This document shows, piece after piece, positions 37,201 to 45,377 of a DNA stretch of 64,000 bases; position 1 is the stretch's first letter; every line of letters starts with the position of its first letter. This stretch comes from Betaproteobacteria bacterium (GTDB lineage: Bacteria; Pseudomonadota; Gammaproteobacteria; Burkholderiales; Casimicrobiaceae): contig BOKS01000003.1 in the NCBI GenBank assembly GCA_016861105.1, positions 186,001-250,000 on the forward strand. Reading direction: 5' to 3'. The notes beneath the pieces are model-generated. The model searched no databases and had not been told where the DNA came from. It saw nothing but the letters and a program-made list of their open reading frames with translations. The position numbers were made by a program, and so were the translations under genes.

Positions 37201-37857
37201 TCACGCGACCAGCCACCTGAGAATCATGTCGGCGACCGTGGCGCGGCGCCGCGCGACATCCCCCTTCGCGCCCATCGGGCGCCTGAAGATCGCCCCGAAC
37301 GTGTACTGGTTCGCGACGTTGAAGATGCCCAGCGCCGCGATCGCCATGTGCACGTCCACCGGGTCGACGTCGGGCCGGATCGACCCCTCGGCCTGCCCGC
37401 GCGCGATCACGCGGGCGAGCCGGTCGACGATCGGCCGGTTGACCGCCGACAGCGACGGCGCGCGCTTCATGTGCCGTCCCTTGGCCTGGTTCTCGGCCAC
37501 GACGAGGCGGACGAAGTACTCGTGCCCGACGTAGTAGTCGAACGTGAACTCGACCACGCGGCGGATCGCGTCCAGCGGCGCGAGGTGCTCGAGTTCGAGG
37601 CGGCTCTCCGCCTCGCGGATCTCGGCGTACACGCGCTCCAGCACGGCGAGGTAGAGCGTCTCCTTGCCGACGAAGTAGTAGTTGATCAGCGCGCGCGTCG
37701 TGTTGGTCTGCGCGGCGATCGCGTCCATGCTTGCGCCGTCGTAGCCGCGCGCGGCGAACTCCGCGGTCGCCGCCGCGAGGATGCGCGCGCGGTTCGCCTG
37801 CGGCGCCTTCGGCTTGCGCATCGCGGCCGATCCGGCCGGCACGCCCTGCAACCCCAT
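37201..37857 (-). CDS. TetR family transcriptional regulator
   Basis: The 218-residue regulator has an N-terminal HTH (RILAAATAEFAARGYDGASM, IAAQTNTTRALINYYFVGKE) and a C-terminal effector domain (EYFVRLVVAENQAKGRHM). It is related to the subgroup in which TetR_C binds small organic ligands. GGAGGAG precedes the chosen ATG. It heads the dctPQM-aroD unit at 48 bases and is divergent from an acyl-CoA dehydrogenase. Confidence 0.92.
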   Translation of the reverse strand: MGLQGVPAGSAAMRKPKAPQANRARILAAATAEFAARGYDGASMDAIAAQTNTTRALINYYFVGKETLYLAVLERVYAEIREAESRLELEHLAPLDAIRRVVEFTFDYYVGHEYFVRLVVAENQAKGRHMKRAPSLSAVNRPIVDRLARVIARGQAEGSIRPDVDPVDVHMAIAALGIFNVANQYTFGAIFRRPMGAKGDVARRRATVADMILRWLVA

Positions 37858-37885
37858 CCGCCGCTCCTCCTCCGAATTGGCGACT

Positions 37886-37922
37886 GCGCAAGGAAAATTT
37901 AGCAGGTTCGCAAGTTTTGCGC
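37886..37922. promoter_or_regulatory. Candidate TetR operator/promoter island
   Basis: The 309-base gap between the divergent tetR and acyl-CoA dehydrogenase genes contains one AT-rich island. It is bounded by GCGCAA (37886-37891) and TTGCGC (37917-37922), a 6-bp inverted repeat, with CGCAAG repeated inside (AAGGAAAATTT, then GGTTCGCAAG). The rest of the gap is GC-rich low-complexity sequence, including a CTGCGG run near 38040. Autoregulation at this site is likely but unproven. Confidence 0.4.
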
Positions 37923-38166
37923 GCGCCCGCGGCGGCGATTCCGTGCGCCTGTCGCCCACTCCGCCAGAGGCGGCCGTTGACCGGCCCGCGGGAGCGCTGT
38001 CTCATCGGCATGCGGCGCCGCCGCCCGGGACGCGCCTGCGGCTGCGGCTGCGGCTGCGGATGCGGACCGCGGGCCGCCGGCAAGCCGCTGCGACGCCCCG
38101 GCCCGCGGCCGGCGCCCGGCTGCGCGACCCGCGGCCCGCCCCTACGCCGCCCCTCGCGAGGACTGC

Positions 38167-39342
38167 ATGGACTTCGACCTCACCGACGAACAGCGCATGC
38201 TCGTCGACACCGTCCGCCGCTTCGTCGAGGCGGAGCTGCTGCCGCTCGAGGACGAGATCGAGGCCACCGGCGCGCTCGATCCCGCGAAGGCGAAGGCGAT
38301 CTTCGAGAAATCGCGCGCGCTCGGGCTGTACGCGACGAACATCCCGGTGGAGTACGGCGGCGGCGGCCTGTCGGCCGTCGACACGATGCTGGTCGAGGAG
38401 CAGTTCGGGCACGCGAAGGACATCCTGGTCCGGCGGGCCTTCGGCAACGTCTACGAGTCGCTTCTCGAAGGCACCGGCGAGCAGAAGGCGCGCTGGCTGC
38501 TGCCGTGCGTGCGCGGCGAGCGCACGTGCTCGATCGCGATCACCGAGCCCGGCGCCGGCTCCGACGCCGCGTCGATCACGACGCGCGCGGTGCCCGACGG
38601 CGACGGCTGGAAGCTGTTCGGGCAGAAGCACTTCATCAGCGACGGCCTGTACTCCGACTTCTTCATCGTCTCGGCGGTCACCGATCCCGCCGCCCGGCCG
38701 AACCACGTGTCGCTGTTCCTGGTCGACAAGGACCAGCCCGGCCTCGCCGTGGGCCGCAACCAGCCGATGATGGGACTGACCGGCACCAGCCACGTCGAGC
38801 TCTTCTTCGACGGCCTGCGGCTGACGCGCGAGCACCTCCTCGGCACCGAGGGCCGCGGGCTGGCGCTCGCCTACTCGACGCTCGGCCGCGTGCGGCTCGC
38901 GCAGGTGGGCGCGCGCGCGGTGGGCAAGGCGAGCCGGCTGTGCGCGCTGATGACCGGCTACGCGAACGAGCGGCGCCAGTTCGGCCAGCCGATCGGGCAG
39001 TTCCAGATGGTGCAGGCGATGATCGCCGACAGCGTCACGGAGATCAACGCGGCGCGCTTCCTCGTGCTCAAGGCGGCATGGGAGCTCGACCGGGACCGCG
39101 ACGCGCGCGACTGGATCTCGATGGTCAAGGTGGAGGCCGCCGAGACGCTCGGCCGCGTCGCCGACCGCGCGGTGCAGGTGTTCGGAGGGATGGGCTACTG
39201 CGCCGAGGCGCCGGTCGAGCGGCTGTACCGCGACGCGCGCATCTACCGCATCTTCGACGGCACATCGGAGATCCACCGCGGGATCGTCGCGCGCAGCGCC
39301 CTCAGGCGCGGCGCGGTCCTGTGGGACGTCGGCGCCTGGTGA
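38167..39342 (+). CDS. Acyl-CoA dehydrogenase family protein
   Basis: The 391-residue flavoprotein has the three-domain ACAD plan. SIAITEPGAGSDAASITTRA (about 120-140) and GQKHFISDGLYSDFFIVSAV are the FAD/substrate blocks. QFGQPIGQFQMVQAMIADSV, QVFGGMGYCAEAPVERLYRD and RIFDGTSEIHRGIVARS close it. It should introduce a double bond into an acyl-CoA and pass electrons to ETF. It is alone on the + strand inside the catabolic region. The acyl substrate is unknown. Confidence 0.94.
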   Translation: MDFDLTDEQRMLVDTVRRFVEAELLPLEDEIEATGALDPAKAKAIFEKSRALGLYATNIPVEYGGGGLSAVDTMLVEEQFGHAKDILVRRAFGNVYESLLEGTGEQKARWLLPCVRGERTCSIAITEPGAGSDAASITTRAVPDGDGWKLFGQKHFISDGLYSDFFIVSAVTDPAARPNHVSLFLVDKDQPGLAVGRNQPMMGLTGTSHVELFFDGLRLTREHLLGTEGRGLALAYSTLGRVRLAQVGARAVGKASRLCALMTGYANERRQFGQPIGQFQMVQAMIADSVTEINAARFLVLKAAWELDRDRDARDWISMVKVEAAETLGRVADRAVQVFGGMGYCAEAPVERLYRDARIYRIFDGTSEIHRGIVARSALRRGAVLWDVGAW

Positions 39343-39363
39343 TGCCCGGCGCCGGGGCGCGGC

Positions 39364-40104
39364 TCAGTACGTGGCGCGCCCGCCGGTGATGTCGAAGGTG
39401 AAGCCGGTGGTGAACGAGCACTCGGGGCCGGCCATCCACGCGACGATCGCGGCGATCTCGTGCACCTGCACCGGGCGCTTCATCGGGATGCGGCTCCGCG
39501 CGAGCGCGATGTGCTCGGGCGTCATCTCGCGGAACAGCGCCGTCTCGGTGAGCGCCGGGGCGAGCGCGTTGACCAGCACGCCGGTGTCGACCAGCTCGCG
39601 CGCCACCGATTTCGTGAAGCCGATGACCCCGGCCTTCGCCGCAGCGTACGCGGCGATGCGCTCGTTGCCTTCCTTGCCGGCGATCGACGCGACGTTGACG
39701 ATGCGCCCGTAGCGCCGCGCGATCATGTGCGGCACGACCGCCCGCGTGCAGTAGAAGACAGCGGTGAGGTCGATCGCCAGCACGCGGTCCCACGCGTCGG
39801 CCGGATAGTCCCAGACCGGCGCGACGGGTCCGTTGATGCCGGCGTTGTTCACCAGGACGTGCACGTCGGCGAACGCCTCCTCGGTGCGCCGGAACGCCTG
39901 CACGACCGCGTCGTGGTCGGCGACGTCGACGGTCTGCAGCAGCGCGCCCGCGATGCCCTCCGCGGCGGCATCGAACCCGTCGAAGGAGCGGTCCCACAGC
40001 GCGACGCGGCAGCCCTCCTCGACGAGGCGCTGCGCGATCCCGAGCCCGATGCCGCGCGCGCCGCCGGTGACGATCGCGGCCTGCCCGGCGAGCCCCCGGG
40101 TCAC
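39364..40104 (-). CDS. SDR-family oxidoreductase (FabG-like), copy A
   Basis: The 246-residue NAD(P)-dependent enzyme with a GTG start has TGGARGIGLGIA (cofactor), LVNNAGINGP, the catalytic Ser in VNVASIAGKEG and the YAAAK dyad in RIAAYAAAKAGVIGF. It ends GGRATY. It is clearly paralogous to copy C at 43609-44352 (shared NGPVAPVW, DAW, KAGVIGFTKS and SF-TG blocks). It overlaps the upstream Gfo gene (GTGA) and is the last gene of the long operon. Confidence 0.94.
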   Translation of the reverse strand: MTRGLAGQAAIVTGGARGIGLGIAQRLVEEGCRVALWDRSFDGFDAAAEGIAGALLQTVDVADHDAVVQAFRRTEEAFADVHVLVNNAGINGPVAPVWDYPADAWDRVLAIDLTAVFYCTRAVVPHMIARRYGRIVNVASIAGKEGNERIAAYAAAKAGVIGFTKSVARELVDTGVLVNALAPALTETALFREMTPEHIALARSRIPMKRPVQVHEIAAIVAWMAGPECSFTTGFTFDITGGRATY

Positions 40105-41117
40105 CCCGCGCCCCAGGTGTCGCGGATCGCGACCGGGCGAGCGTGCGAGAGCGACTCGACCGCGGCCTCGGCGATCGCCTGCGCGCGCATGCCGTCCTCC
40201 AGGTCCGGCCGGACCGGCCGGCCCTCGCGCACTGCGGCGACCAGTTCGTCGATCTCGGCGACGTACGTCGGCGCGAAGCGCTCGTACCAGCCGTCGTGGA
40301 GGCCGTCGGCCACCACGCGGTCCCCCTTCCACAGCGTGACCCCCAGCGCCCGCTGGCGCTCGGAGCGCAGCATGCCCTGCGAGCCGTTGACCTCGAACAT
40401 CTCGTCGCAGCCGTAGCCGGTGCGGCGGCTGAACGCGAAGGTCGCCAGCGCGCCGGACGCGAAGCGCAGGACGAGCGCGGCGGTGTCGACGTCGCCGTGG
40501 TCGGCGTGCCGCGGGTCGATCAGGCAGCCGCCGCTCGCGTACACCTCGACCGGCTCCGAGGCCGCGAGCCAGCACGCGAGGTCGTAGTGGTGGGTGCCCT
40601 TCTCGCGCAGCATGCCGCCCGCGCGCGCCGCCGCGGCGGGCTCCGAGTCCTGCGGGCTGCGCGACACGAAGTGCAGCATCTCCACGGTCCCGATCTCGCC
40701 CGCCCGGACGCGGTCGTGCACCCGCCGGTGGTGCGCGTCGAAGCGGCGGTTGAAGCCGACGGCGGCGATCGTCCCTGCGCCTCGCACGGCGTCGAGGCAG
40801 CGGCGCGCGCCCTCGAGGCTGCCGGCGATCGGCTTCTCGCACAGCAACGCCTTGCCGGCCGCCACGCACGCCAGCACGTGCCCCTCGTGGGCGTCGGTCG
40901 ACGAGCCGATCACGACGACGTCGACGGACGGGTCGTCGAGCATCGCCGCGAGCTGCGTCGAGCTCCGCGCGCCGTGCCCGGCGGCCAGCGCCGCCGCCCG
41001 CGCCTCGTCGACGTCGACGACCCAGCGCAGGTCCGCGTCGCGCCGCGCGGCCAGGTTGCGCGCGTGGATGCGCCCGATCACGCCCGCGCCCACCACGCCG
41101 AAGCCCACGGACCTCAC
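40101..41117 (-). CDS. Gfo/Idh/MocA family oxidoreductase
   Basis: The 338-residue protein with a GTG start has VGFGVVGAGVIGRIHARNL (Rossmann), IGSSTDAHEGHVLACVAAG, the catalytic Lys in LLCEKPIAGS (about 95) and MLREKGTHHYDLACWLAA (about 185), the typical HxxD-type region. It should oxidise a sugar, polyol or inositol-like hydroxyl with NAD(P). Start and stop both overlap neighbours, so it is tightly coupled with the TIM-barrel gene and SDR copy A. Confidence 0.92.
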   Translation of the reverse strand: MRSVGFGVVGAGVIGRIHARNLAARRDADLRWVVDVDEARAAALAAGHGARSSTQLAAMLDDPSVDVVVIGSSTDAHEGHVLACVAAGKALLCEKPIAGSLEGARRCLDAVRGAGTIAAVGFNRRFDAHHRRVHDRVRAGEIGTVEMLHFVSRSPQDSEPAAAARAGGMLREKGTHHYDLACWLAASEPVEVYASGGCLIDPRHADHGDVDTAALVLRFASGALATFAFSRRTGYGCDEMFEVNGSQGMLRSERQRALGVTLWKGDRVVADGLHDGWYERFAPTYVAEIDELVAAVREGRPVRPDLEDGMRAQAIAEAAVESLSHARPVAIRDTWGAG

Positions 41118-41941
41118 AGCGCCACCTGCGCGCGCTCGGCGATCGTGCGCACGACCTCGTCGGGATCGCGCTGCCACCAGTTGCGCTGCGAGAAGATCTC
41201 GACCTCGACGTGCCCGCGGTACCCGGCCTCCTCCACCTGCCGGCGCAGCCCCGCGAGGTCGATCACGCCGTCGCCCGGCATCCCGCGGTCGAGCCGCAGG
41301 TCCTGCGTGTCCGCGAGCCAGTCGCTCACGTGGAACGAGCAGATGCGCGCCCCCGCGCGCGCGATCTCGCGCCCGATCTCGGGATCCCACCAGACGGCGT
41401 AGGTGTCGACGGCGATGCCGACCGCGTCCTCGGCGCCGAGCCGGTCGCACCAGTCGTTGGCGAGCTTCACCGTGGACAGCACCGAGCGCGTGGCGCAGAT
41501 CATCGGGTGCAGCGGCTCCAGCGCGAGCCTGACCCCGACCGCCCGCGCGTGCGGCACGAGCTCGGCGAGGCCGTCGAGCACGCGCGCGCGCGCCGCCGCG
41601 ATGTCGCGGTCGCGCGCATCGACGCCGCCGGCCACGAAGACGACGCAAGGCGCGCGCAGCTGCGCGGCCTCGTCGAGCGCGCGGCGCACGTCGTCGCGCG
41701 CGGCGGCCGCCTCGGAGGGGTCCGGCGAGGCGATGAGCCCGGCGAAGCAGTAGCCCGTCAGCGCGATGCCGTGGTCGGCGACGAGCCTCGCCGTGGCGGC
41801 GACGCCGTGCGCGCGCGTCTTTTCGCGCCACAGGCTGGTCGCCGGCACGCGGTGCCGCGCGAGCAGCTCGACGAACGCCGGCGTCGCCAGCGACGGCGGC
41901 AGCGTGACCTGGTGGATGGAGAGGCGTTGCGGATCGAGCAT
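41114..41941 (-). CDS. Sugar phosphate isomerase/epimerase-type TIM barrel (AP-endonuclease-2 family)
   Basis: The 275-residue protein follows the Xyl isomerase-like plan. LSIHQVTLPPSLATPAFVEL at the N terminus, RLALEPLHPM (metal Glu), GIAVDTYAVWWDPE (metal Asp/His region), CSFHVSDWLAD and HVEVEIFSQRNW (final Glu) fit the four metal ligands. This family includes sugar isomerases, IolE-like dehydratases and 3-dehydroshikimate dehydratases. Given two dehydroquinate dehydratases nearby, a dehydroshikimate dehydratase role is attractive but not shown by sequence. Confidence 0.88.
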   Translation of the reverse strand: MLDPQRLSIHQVTLPPSLATPAFVELLARHRVPATSLWREKTRAHGVAATARLVADHGIALTGYCFAGLIASPDPSEAAAARDDVRRALDEAAQLRAPCVVFVAGGVDARDRDIAAARARVLDGLAELVPHARAVGVRLALEPLHPMICATRSVLSTVKLANDWCDRLGAEDAVGIAVDTYAVWWDPEIGREIARAGARICSFHVSDWLADTQDLRLDRGMPGDGVIDLAGLRRQVEEAGYRGHVEVEIFSQRNWWQRDPDEVVRTIAERAQVAL

Positions 41942-41956
41942 CGTCGCGTCCCCGGA

Positions 41957-42790
41957 TCAGGCAGGGCGCAGCGCACGCTCGACGCGCTCCCGCAGCTCGG
42001 GCGTGACGAGCGGCCGCACGCCGAACCAGCGCTCGAAGCACCCGGGGCCCTGGTGCAGCAGCATCGCGAGCCCGTCCGACACGCGCAGGCCGCGCGCGCG
42101 CGCGCGGCGCAGCAGGCCCGTCTCCAGCGGCACGTAGACGACGTCGGCCACCACGGCGTCGTCGCGCACGCGCGCGAGATCGACGTCGAGATCCGGCTGC
42201 CCCGCCATCCCGTACGAAGCCCCGTTGACCACCAGGCCCGCGCCGTCGAGCGCGGCGCCGAGCGCCGTGTCGGACGTCGGGACCACGCGGTGTCCGAAGC
42301 GCTCGCGCAGCGCCTCGGCCTTGTCCGCCGTGCGGTTGTGGACGTGGATGCGCGCCACGCCGCGCTCGAGCAGGCCGTGCAGGACGGCGCGCGCCGCCCC
42401 CCCGGCGCCGAACACCACGGCCTTCTCGGCCGCGCGCTCCCAGCCGGGCGCGGACTCGTCGAGCGCGGCCACGAAGCCGGCGAAATCCGAGTTCGTCGAG
42501 CGCAGCCGGCCGCCGTCGAGCCAGATCACGTTGGCGGCGCCCACGGCACGCGCGTGCTCGTCCGGCTCGGTGAGCGCGAGCGCCGCGAACTTGTGCGGCA
42601 TCGTCGCGGATCCCCCGACGTAGCCGCGCTCGCCCAGCCCGGCGAGGAACCGCGGGAAGTCCTCTGGGGTCACGGCCTCGAGCGCCAGCTCGGCATCGAG
42701 GCCGTGCTTCTCGATCCAGTAGCCGTGGATGATCGGCGCGCGCGAGTGCTTGACCGGCCATCCCATCACGCATGCGCGTCGCGTCGTCAT
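41957..42790 (-). CDS. Shikimate/quinate dehydrogenase-like protein (second AroE paralogue)
   Basis: The 277-residue protein has the AroE fold: CVMGWPVKHSRAPIIHGYWI, GGSATMPHKFAALAL (catalytic Lys), STNSDFAGFVAAL (Asp), VFGAGGAARAVLHGLLERG, HNRTADKAEALRERF. The second of the two Ser that hold the shikimate carboxylate is Ala here (HSRAP rather than HSKSP), so substrate preference may differ from biosynthetic AroE at 27828. It lies in the long catabolic operon rather than with biosynthetic genes, so a catabolic dehydrogenase is inferred. Confidence 0.9.
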   Translation of the reverse strand: MTTRRACVMGWPVKHSRAPIIHGYWIEKHGLDAELALEAVTPEDFPRFLAGLGERGYVGGSATMPHKFAALALTEPDEHARAVGAANVIWLDGGRLRSTNSDFAGFVAALDESAPGWERAAEKAVVFGAGGAARAVLHGLLERGVARIHVHNRTADKAEALRERFGHRVVPTSDTALGAALDGAGLVVNGASYGMAGQPDLDVDLARVRDDAVVADVVYVPLETGLLRRARARGLRVSDGLAMLLHQGPGCFERWFGVRPLVTPELRERVERALRPA

Positions 42791-42800
42791 CGCCGTCCCC

Positions 42801-43589
42801 TCAGTACAGGCCGGGCGTGGCGCCGCCGTCCACGGCGATCGCCGCGCCCTGGATGTGGCGCGCGGACGCCGAGCACAGGAACAGCGCCAGCGCCGCGATG
42901 TCCTCCGGCGTGCCGAGGCGCGCGATGCCCTCCTTCGCGATCTGCGCGCGGCGGACCTCCTCGACGCTGGTCCCCGCCGCTTCCGCGCGCTGCCGGAACA
43001 GCTGCTCGACCCGCTCGGTCTGCGTGAGCCCCGGCAGGATCGCGTTCACGTTCACGCCGTCGCGCCGCCCGAGGCCGGCCAGGCCCTTGGTGAAGTTGTG
43101 CATGGCCGCGTTGACGGACCCGCCGATCAGGAACTCGGGGTCCGGCGTGCGGGCGGCGCCGCCGATGACGTTCACGACGTGCCCGCCCGCGTCCTTGAGC
43201 ATCGGCCAGAACAGCCGGCACAGCCGCACGCAGCCGAAGAACTTGAGCGCGAAGCCGTCCTGCCACGTCGCCTCGTCGAGCGCGAGGAAGGCGCCGGCGC
43301 GCGTCGCCCCGGCCGAGTTGACGAGCACGTCGCAGCGCCCGAGCCGCTCGTCGACGAAGGCGGCGACCGCCGCGCATCCCTCCGGCGTGCGCAGGTCCGC
43401 GGCGCACGCGAGCGGCCGCTCGCCCCCTTGCGCCGCGATCGCCTCCGCTGCCGCTGCCAGGCGCTCCGCGGACGAGGCGGCCAGCACCACGCGTGCGCCC
43501 GCGGCGGCGAAGGCGGCCGCGATGCCGCGCCCGATCCCGCGGCTGCCGCCGCTCACCACCACCACCTTCCCCGCGAATCCGTCCGCCAT
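42801..43589 (-). CDS. SDR-fold protein lacking the canonical Ser-Tyr-Lys triad, copy B
   Basis: The 262-residue protein keeps the cofactor motif SGGSRGIGRGIA and LVNSAGATRAG. Where YxxxK is expected it reads GGSVNAAMHNFTKGLAG: the Tyr position is Gly and the Lys is Asn. The catalytic Ser position is Gly (VIGGAARTP). The C terminus (GAAIAVDGGATPGLY) is SDR-like. It may act by a different mechanism or bind cofactor non-catalytically. It sits between aroE2 and SDR copy C. Confidence 0.88.
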   Translation of the reverse strand: MADGFAGKVVVVSGGSRGIGRGIAAAFAAAGARVVLAASSAERLAAAAEAIAAQGGERPLACAADLRTPEGCAAVAAFVDERLGRCDVLVNSAGATRAGAFLALDEATWQDGFALKFFGCVRLCRLFWPMLKDAGGHVVNVIGGAARTPDPEFLIGGSVNAAMHNFTKGLAGLGRRDGVNVNAILPGLTQTERVEQLFRQRAEAAGTSVEEVRRAQIAKEGIARLGTPEDIAALALFLCSASARHIQGAAIAVDGGATPGLY

Positions 43590-43608
43590 CGCCGCCCCCC
43601 TTTCCGAG

Positions 43609-44352
43609 TCAATACGTCCCGCGGCCGCCCGAGATGTCGAACGCGACGCCCGTGCAGAAGCTGCACTCCGGGCTCGCGATCCACGCCACCATCGCGCCGA
43701 TCTCCTCGACGGTCAGGAAGCGGCCCATCGGAATCTTCGCCTTCGCGGCCTCGATGTGCTCGCGCGTCATCTCCTTGAACAGGTCGGTCTCGGTGATCAC
43801 CGGGGCGATCGCGTTCACCAGCACCCCCGAGCCCACCAGTTCCCGCGCCAGCGACTTGGTGAAGCCGATGACGCCCGCCTTCGCCGCCGCGTACGCCGCG
43901 ATGTAAGGCGCGCCCTCCTTGCCCGTGATCGACGACACGTTGACGATGCGCCCGTAGCCGGCCGCCCGCATCCCCGGCACGGCGACGCGGCAGCAGTGGA
44001 ACACGCCCGTCAGGTCGACGCGCAGCACGCGCTCCCACGCGTCGAGCGGATACTCCCAGACCGGCGCCACCGGCCCGTTCACGCCCGCGTTGTTGACCAG
44101 GATGTCCAGCCGCCCGATCCGCGCCATCGTCGCGTCGTAGCCGCGTGCCACCGACGCGAGGTCGCCGACGTCGACCGCCTCGATCGCGACCGGGTCGAAA
44201 CCGGCGGCCGCGGCGTCGAACGCCTCCGGTTCGCGGTCCCAGACGACGACGCGGCAGCCCTCGTGCGCGAGCCGCGCGCCGATGCCCCGGCCGATGCCCC
44301 TGGCACCGCCGGTGACGACCGCGGCCTGCCCCGTCAGCCTGGCCGCGCTCAT
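43609..44352 (-). CDS. SDR-family oxidoreductase (FabG-like), copy C
   Basis: The 247-residue enzyme has TGGARGIGRGIGARL, LVNNAGVNGP, NVSSITGKEG with the catalytic Ser, and AAYAAAKAGVIGFTKSLARE with Tyr and Lys. It ends GGRGTY. It is close to copy A and, like copy A, directly follows a Gfo oxidoreductase (overlap ATGA). It should reduce or oxidise a ring or chain carbonyl/hydroxyl. Confidence 0.94.
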   Translation of the reverse strand: MSAARLTGQAAVVTGGARGIGRGIGARLAHEGCRVVVWDREPEAFDAAAAGFDPVAIEAVDVGDLASVARGYDATMARIGRLDILVNNAGVNGPVAPVWEYPLDAWERVLRVDLTGVFHCCRVAVPGMRAAGYGRIVNVSSITGKEGAPYIAAYAAAKAGVIGFTKSLARELVGSGVLVNAIAPVITETDLFKEMTREHIEAAKAKIPMGRFLTVEEIGAMVAWIASPECSFCTGVAFDISGGRGTY

Positions 44353-45356
44353 CGCCGCGTTCCTTCCGCCGTCGCGCCGCGGTACTCGCCGAGGATCGCG
44401 TCGACCGCGCGCGTCGTGCGCGCCGCCGACACGCCCGTGCTCGGGCACGCCCCGACGCCGTTCAGCTCGTCGACGAACGTCTGGATCAGCGGCTGGTGCA
44501 CGTGCGGCGGGTCGCCGACGTCGAGCGTCTCGCGGCGGTCGCCGCGCCACAGCTCGATCGGCACCGGCCGCGTCGTCGAGAAGCGGATGCGGCCGGCCGC
44601 GCCGACGATCTCGTTGAACTCCTCGTCGCGGTCCGCCGCGTAGCAGTATGCCCCGCTGCCGAGCACGCCGCCCTCGTGCTGCCAGCTCGCCGCGACGACG
44701 TCCTCGACGTCGTACGCGCCGCCGTGGTTCGCCGCGAACGCGCGCACGTCCCCGATCGGCCCGAACACGAAGTCGAGGAAGTCGAGCGTGTGGCTCATCA
44801 TGTCGACGAACAGGCCGCCTCCCGAGCGCGCGCCGTCGAGCCGCCACGGCTTGCCGTCGGGCGGCGAGTCGTCCTTCGTGCGCAGCGGCTGGAACTGCCG
44901 GCTCGTCACCATGCGGACCTCGCCGATCGCCCCGGAGCGCACCAGGTCGCGCACGGCGAGGAAGCGCGGCAGCGCACGGCGGTAGAAGGCGACGCGCAGC
45001 GGGACGCCGGCGGCCGCGCACGCCGCGATCATGGCGTCGCACTCGGCGGCGTCCATCGCCATCGGCTTTTCGACCAGCACCGGCTTGCCGGCCGCGGCGC
45101 AGCGCAGCACGTAGTCGCAGTGCGTCTCGGGCGTGGTCGCGACGTACACGGCGTCGACGTCGGGTGCGCGCAGGATCGCCTCGGCGTCGTCGGTCCAGCG
45201 CGGCACGCCGTGCCGGCGCGCATAGTCGGCGGCGAGCGTCGCGTCGCGCCGCATCACCGCGACCAGTGCGGAGTGCGCCGCCTTCGCGAAGCCCGGCCCG
45301 CTCTTCACCTCGGTCACGTCGCCGCAGCCGACGATGCCCCACCGGATCGTCCTCAC
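44349..45356 (-). CDS. Gfo/Idh/MocA family oxidoreductase
   Basis: The 335-residue protein with a GTG start has IRWGIVGCGDVTEVKSGPGF (Rossmann), VYVATTPETHCDYVLRCAAA, the catalytic Lys in VLVEKPMAMD, and LFVDMMSHTLDFLDFVFGPI. It ends with a HQPLIQTFVDELNGVGACPS block shared by the gene at 59758, so these two are recent paralogues. It oxidises an unknown sugar-like substrate. Overlaps SDR copy C by four bases. Confidence 0.93.
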   Translation of the reverse strand: MRTIRWGIVGCGDVTEVKSGPGFAKAAHSALVAVMRRDATLAADYARRHGVPRWTDDAEAILRAPDVDAVYVATTPETHCDYVLRCAAAGKPVLVEKPMAMDAAECDAMIAACAAAGVPLRVAFYRRALPRFLAVRDLVRSGAIGEVRMVTSRQFQPLRTKDDSPPDGKPWRLDGARSGGGLFVDMMSHTLDFLDFVFGPIGDVRAFAANHGGAYDVEDVVAASWQHEGGVLGSGAYCYAADRDEEFNEIVGAAGRIRFSTTRPVPIELWRGDRRETLDVGDPPHVHQPLIQTFVDELNGVGACPSTGVSAARTTRAVDAILGEYRGATAEGTRR

Positions 45357-45377
45357 GCGCCGCTCCGTGGTTCCGCG

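Noticed and set aside
38040-38070. CTGCGG run upstream of the acyl-CoA dehydrogenase gene
   Set aside because: Only about four imperfect units of low-complexity GC sequence; no reason to assign a function.
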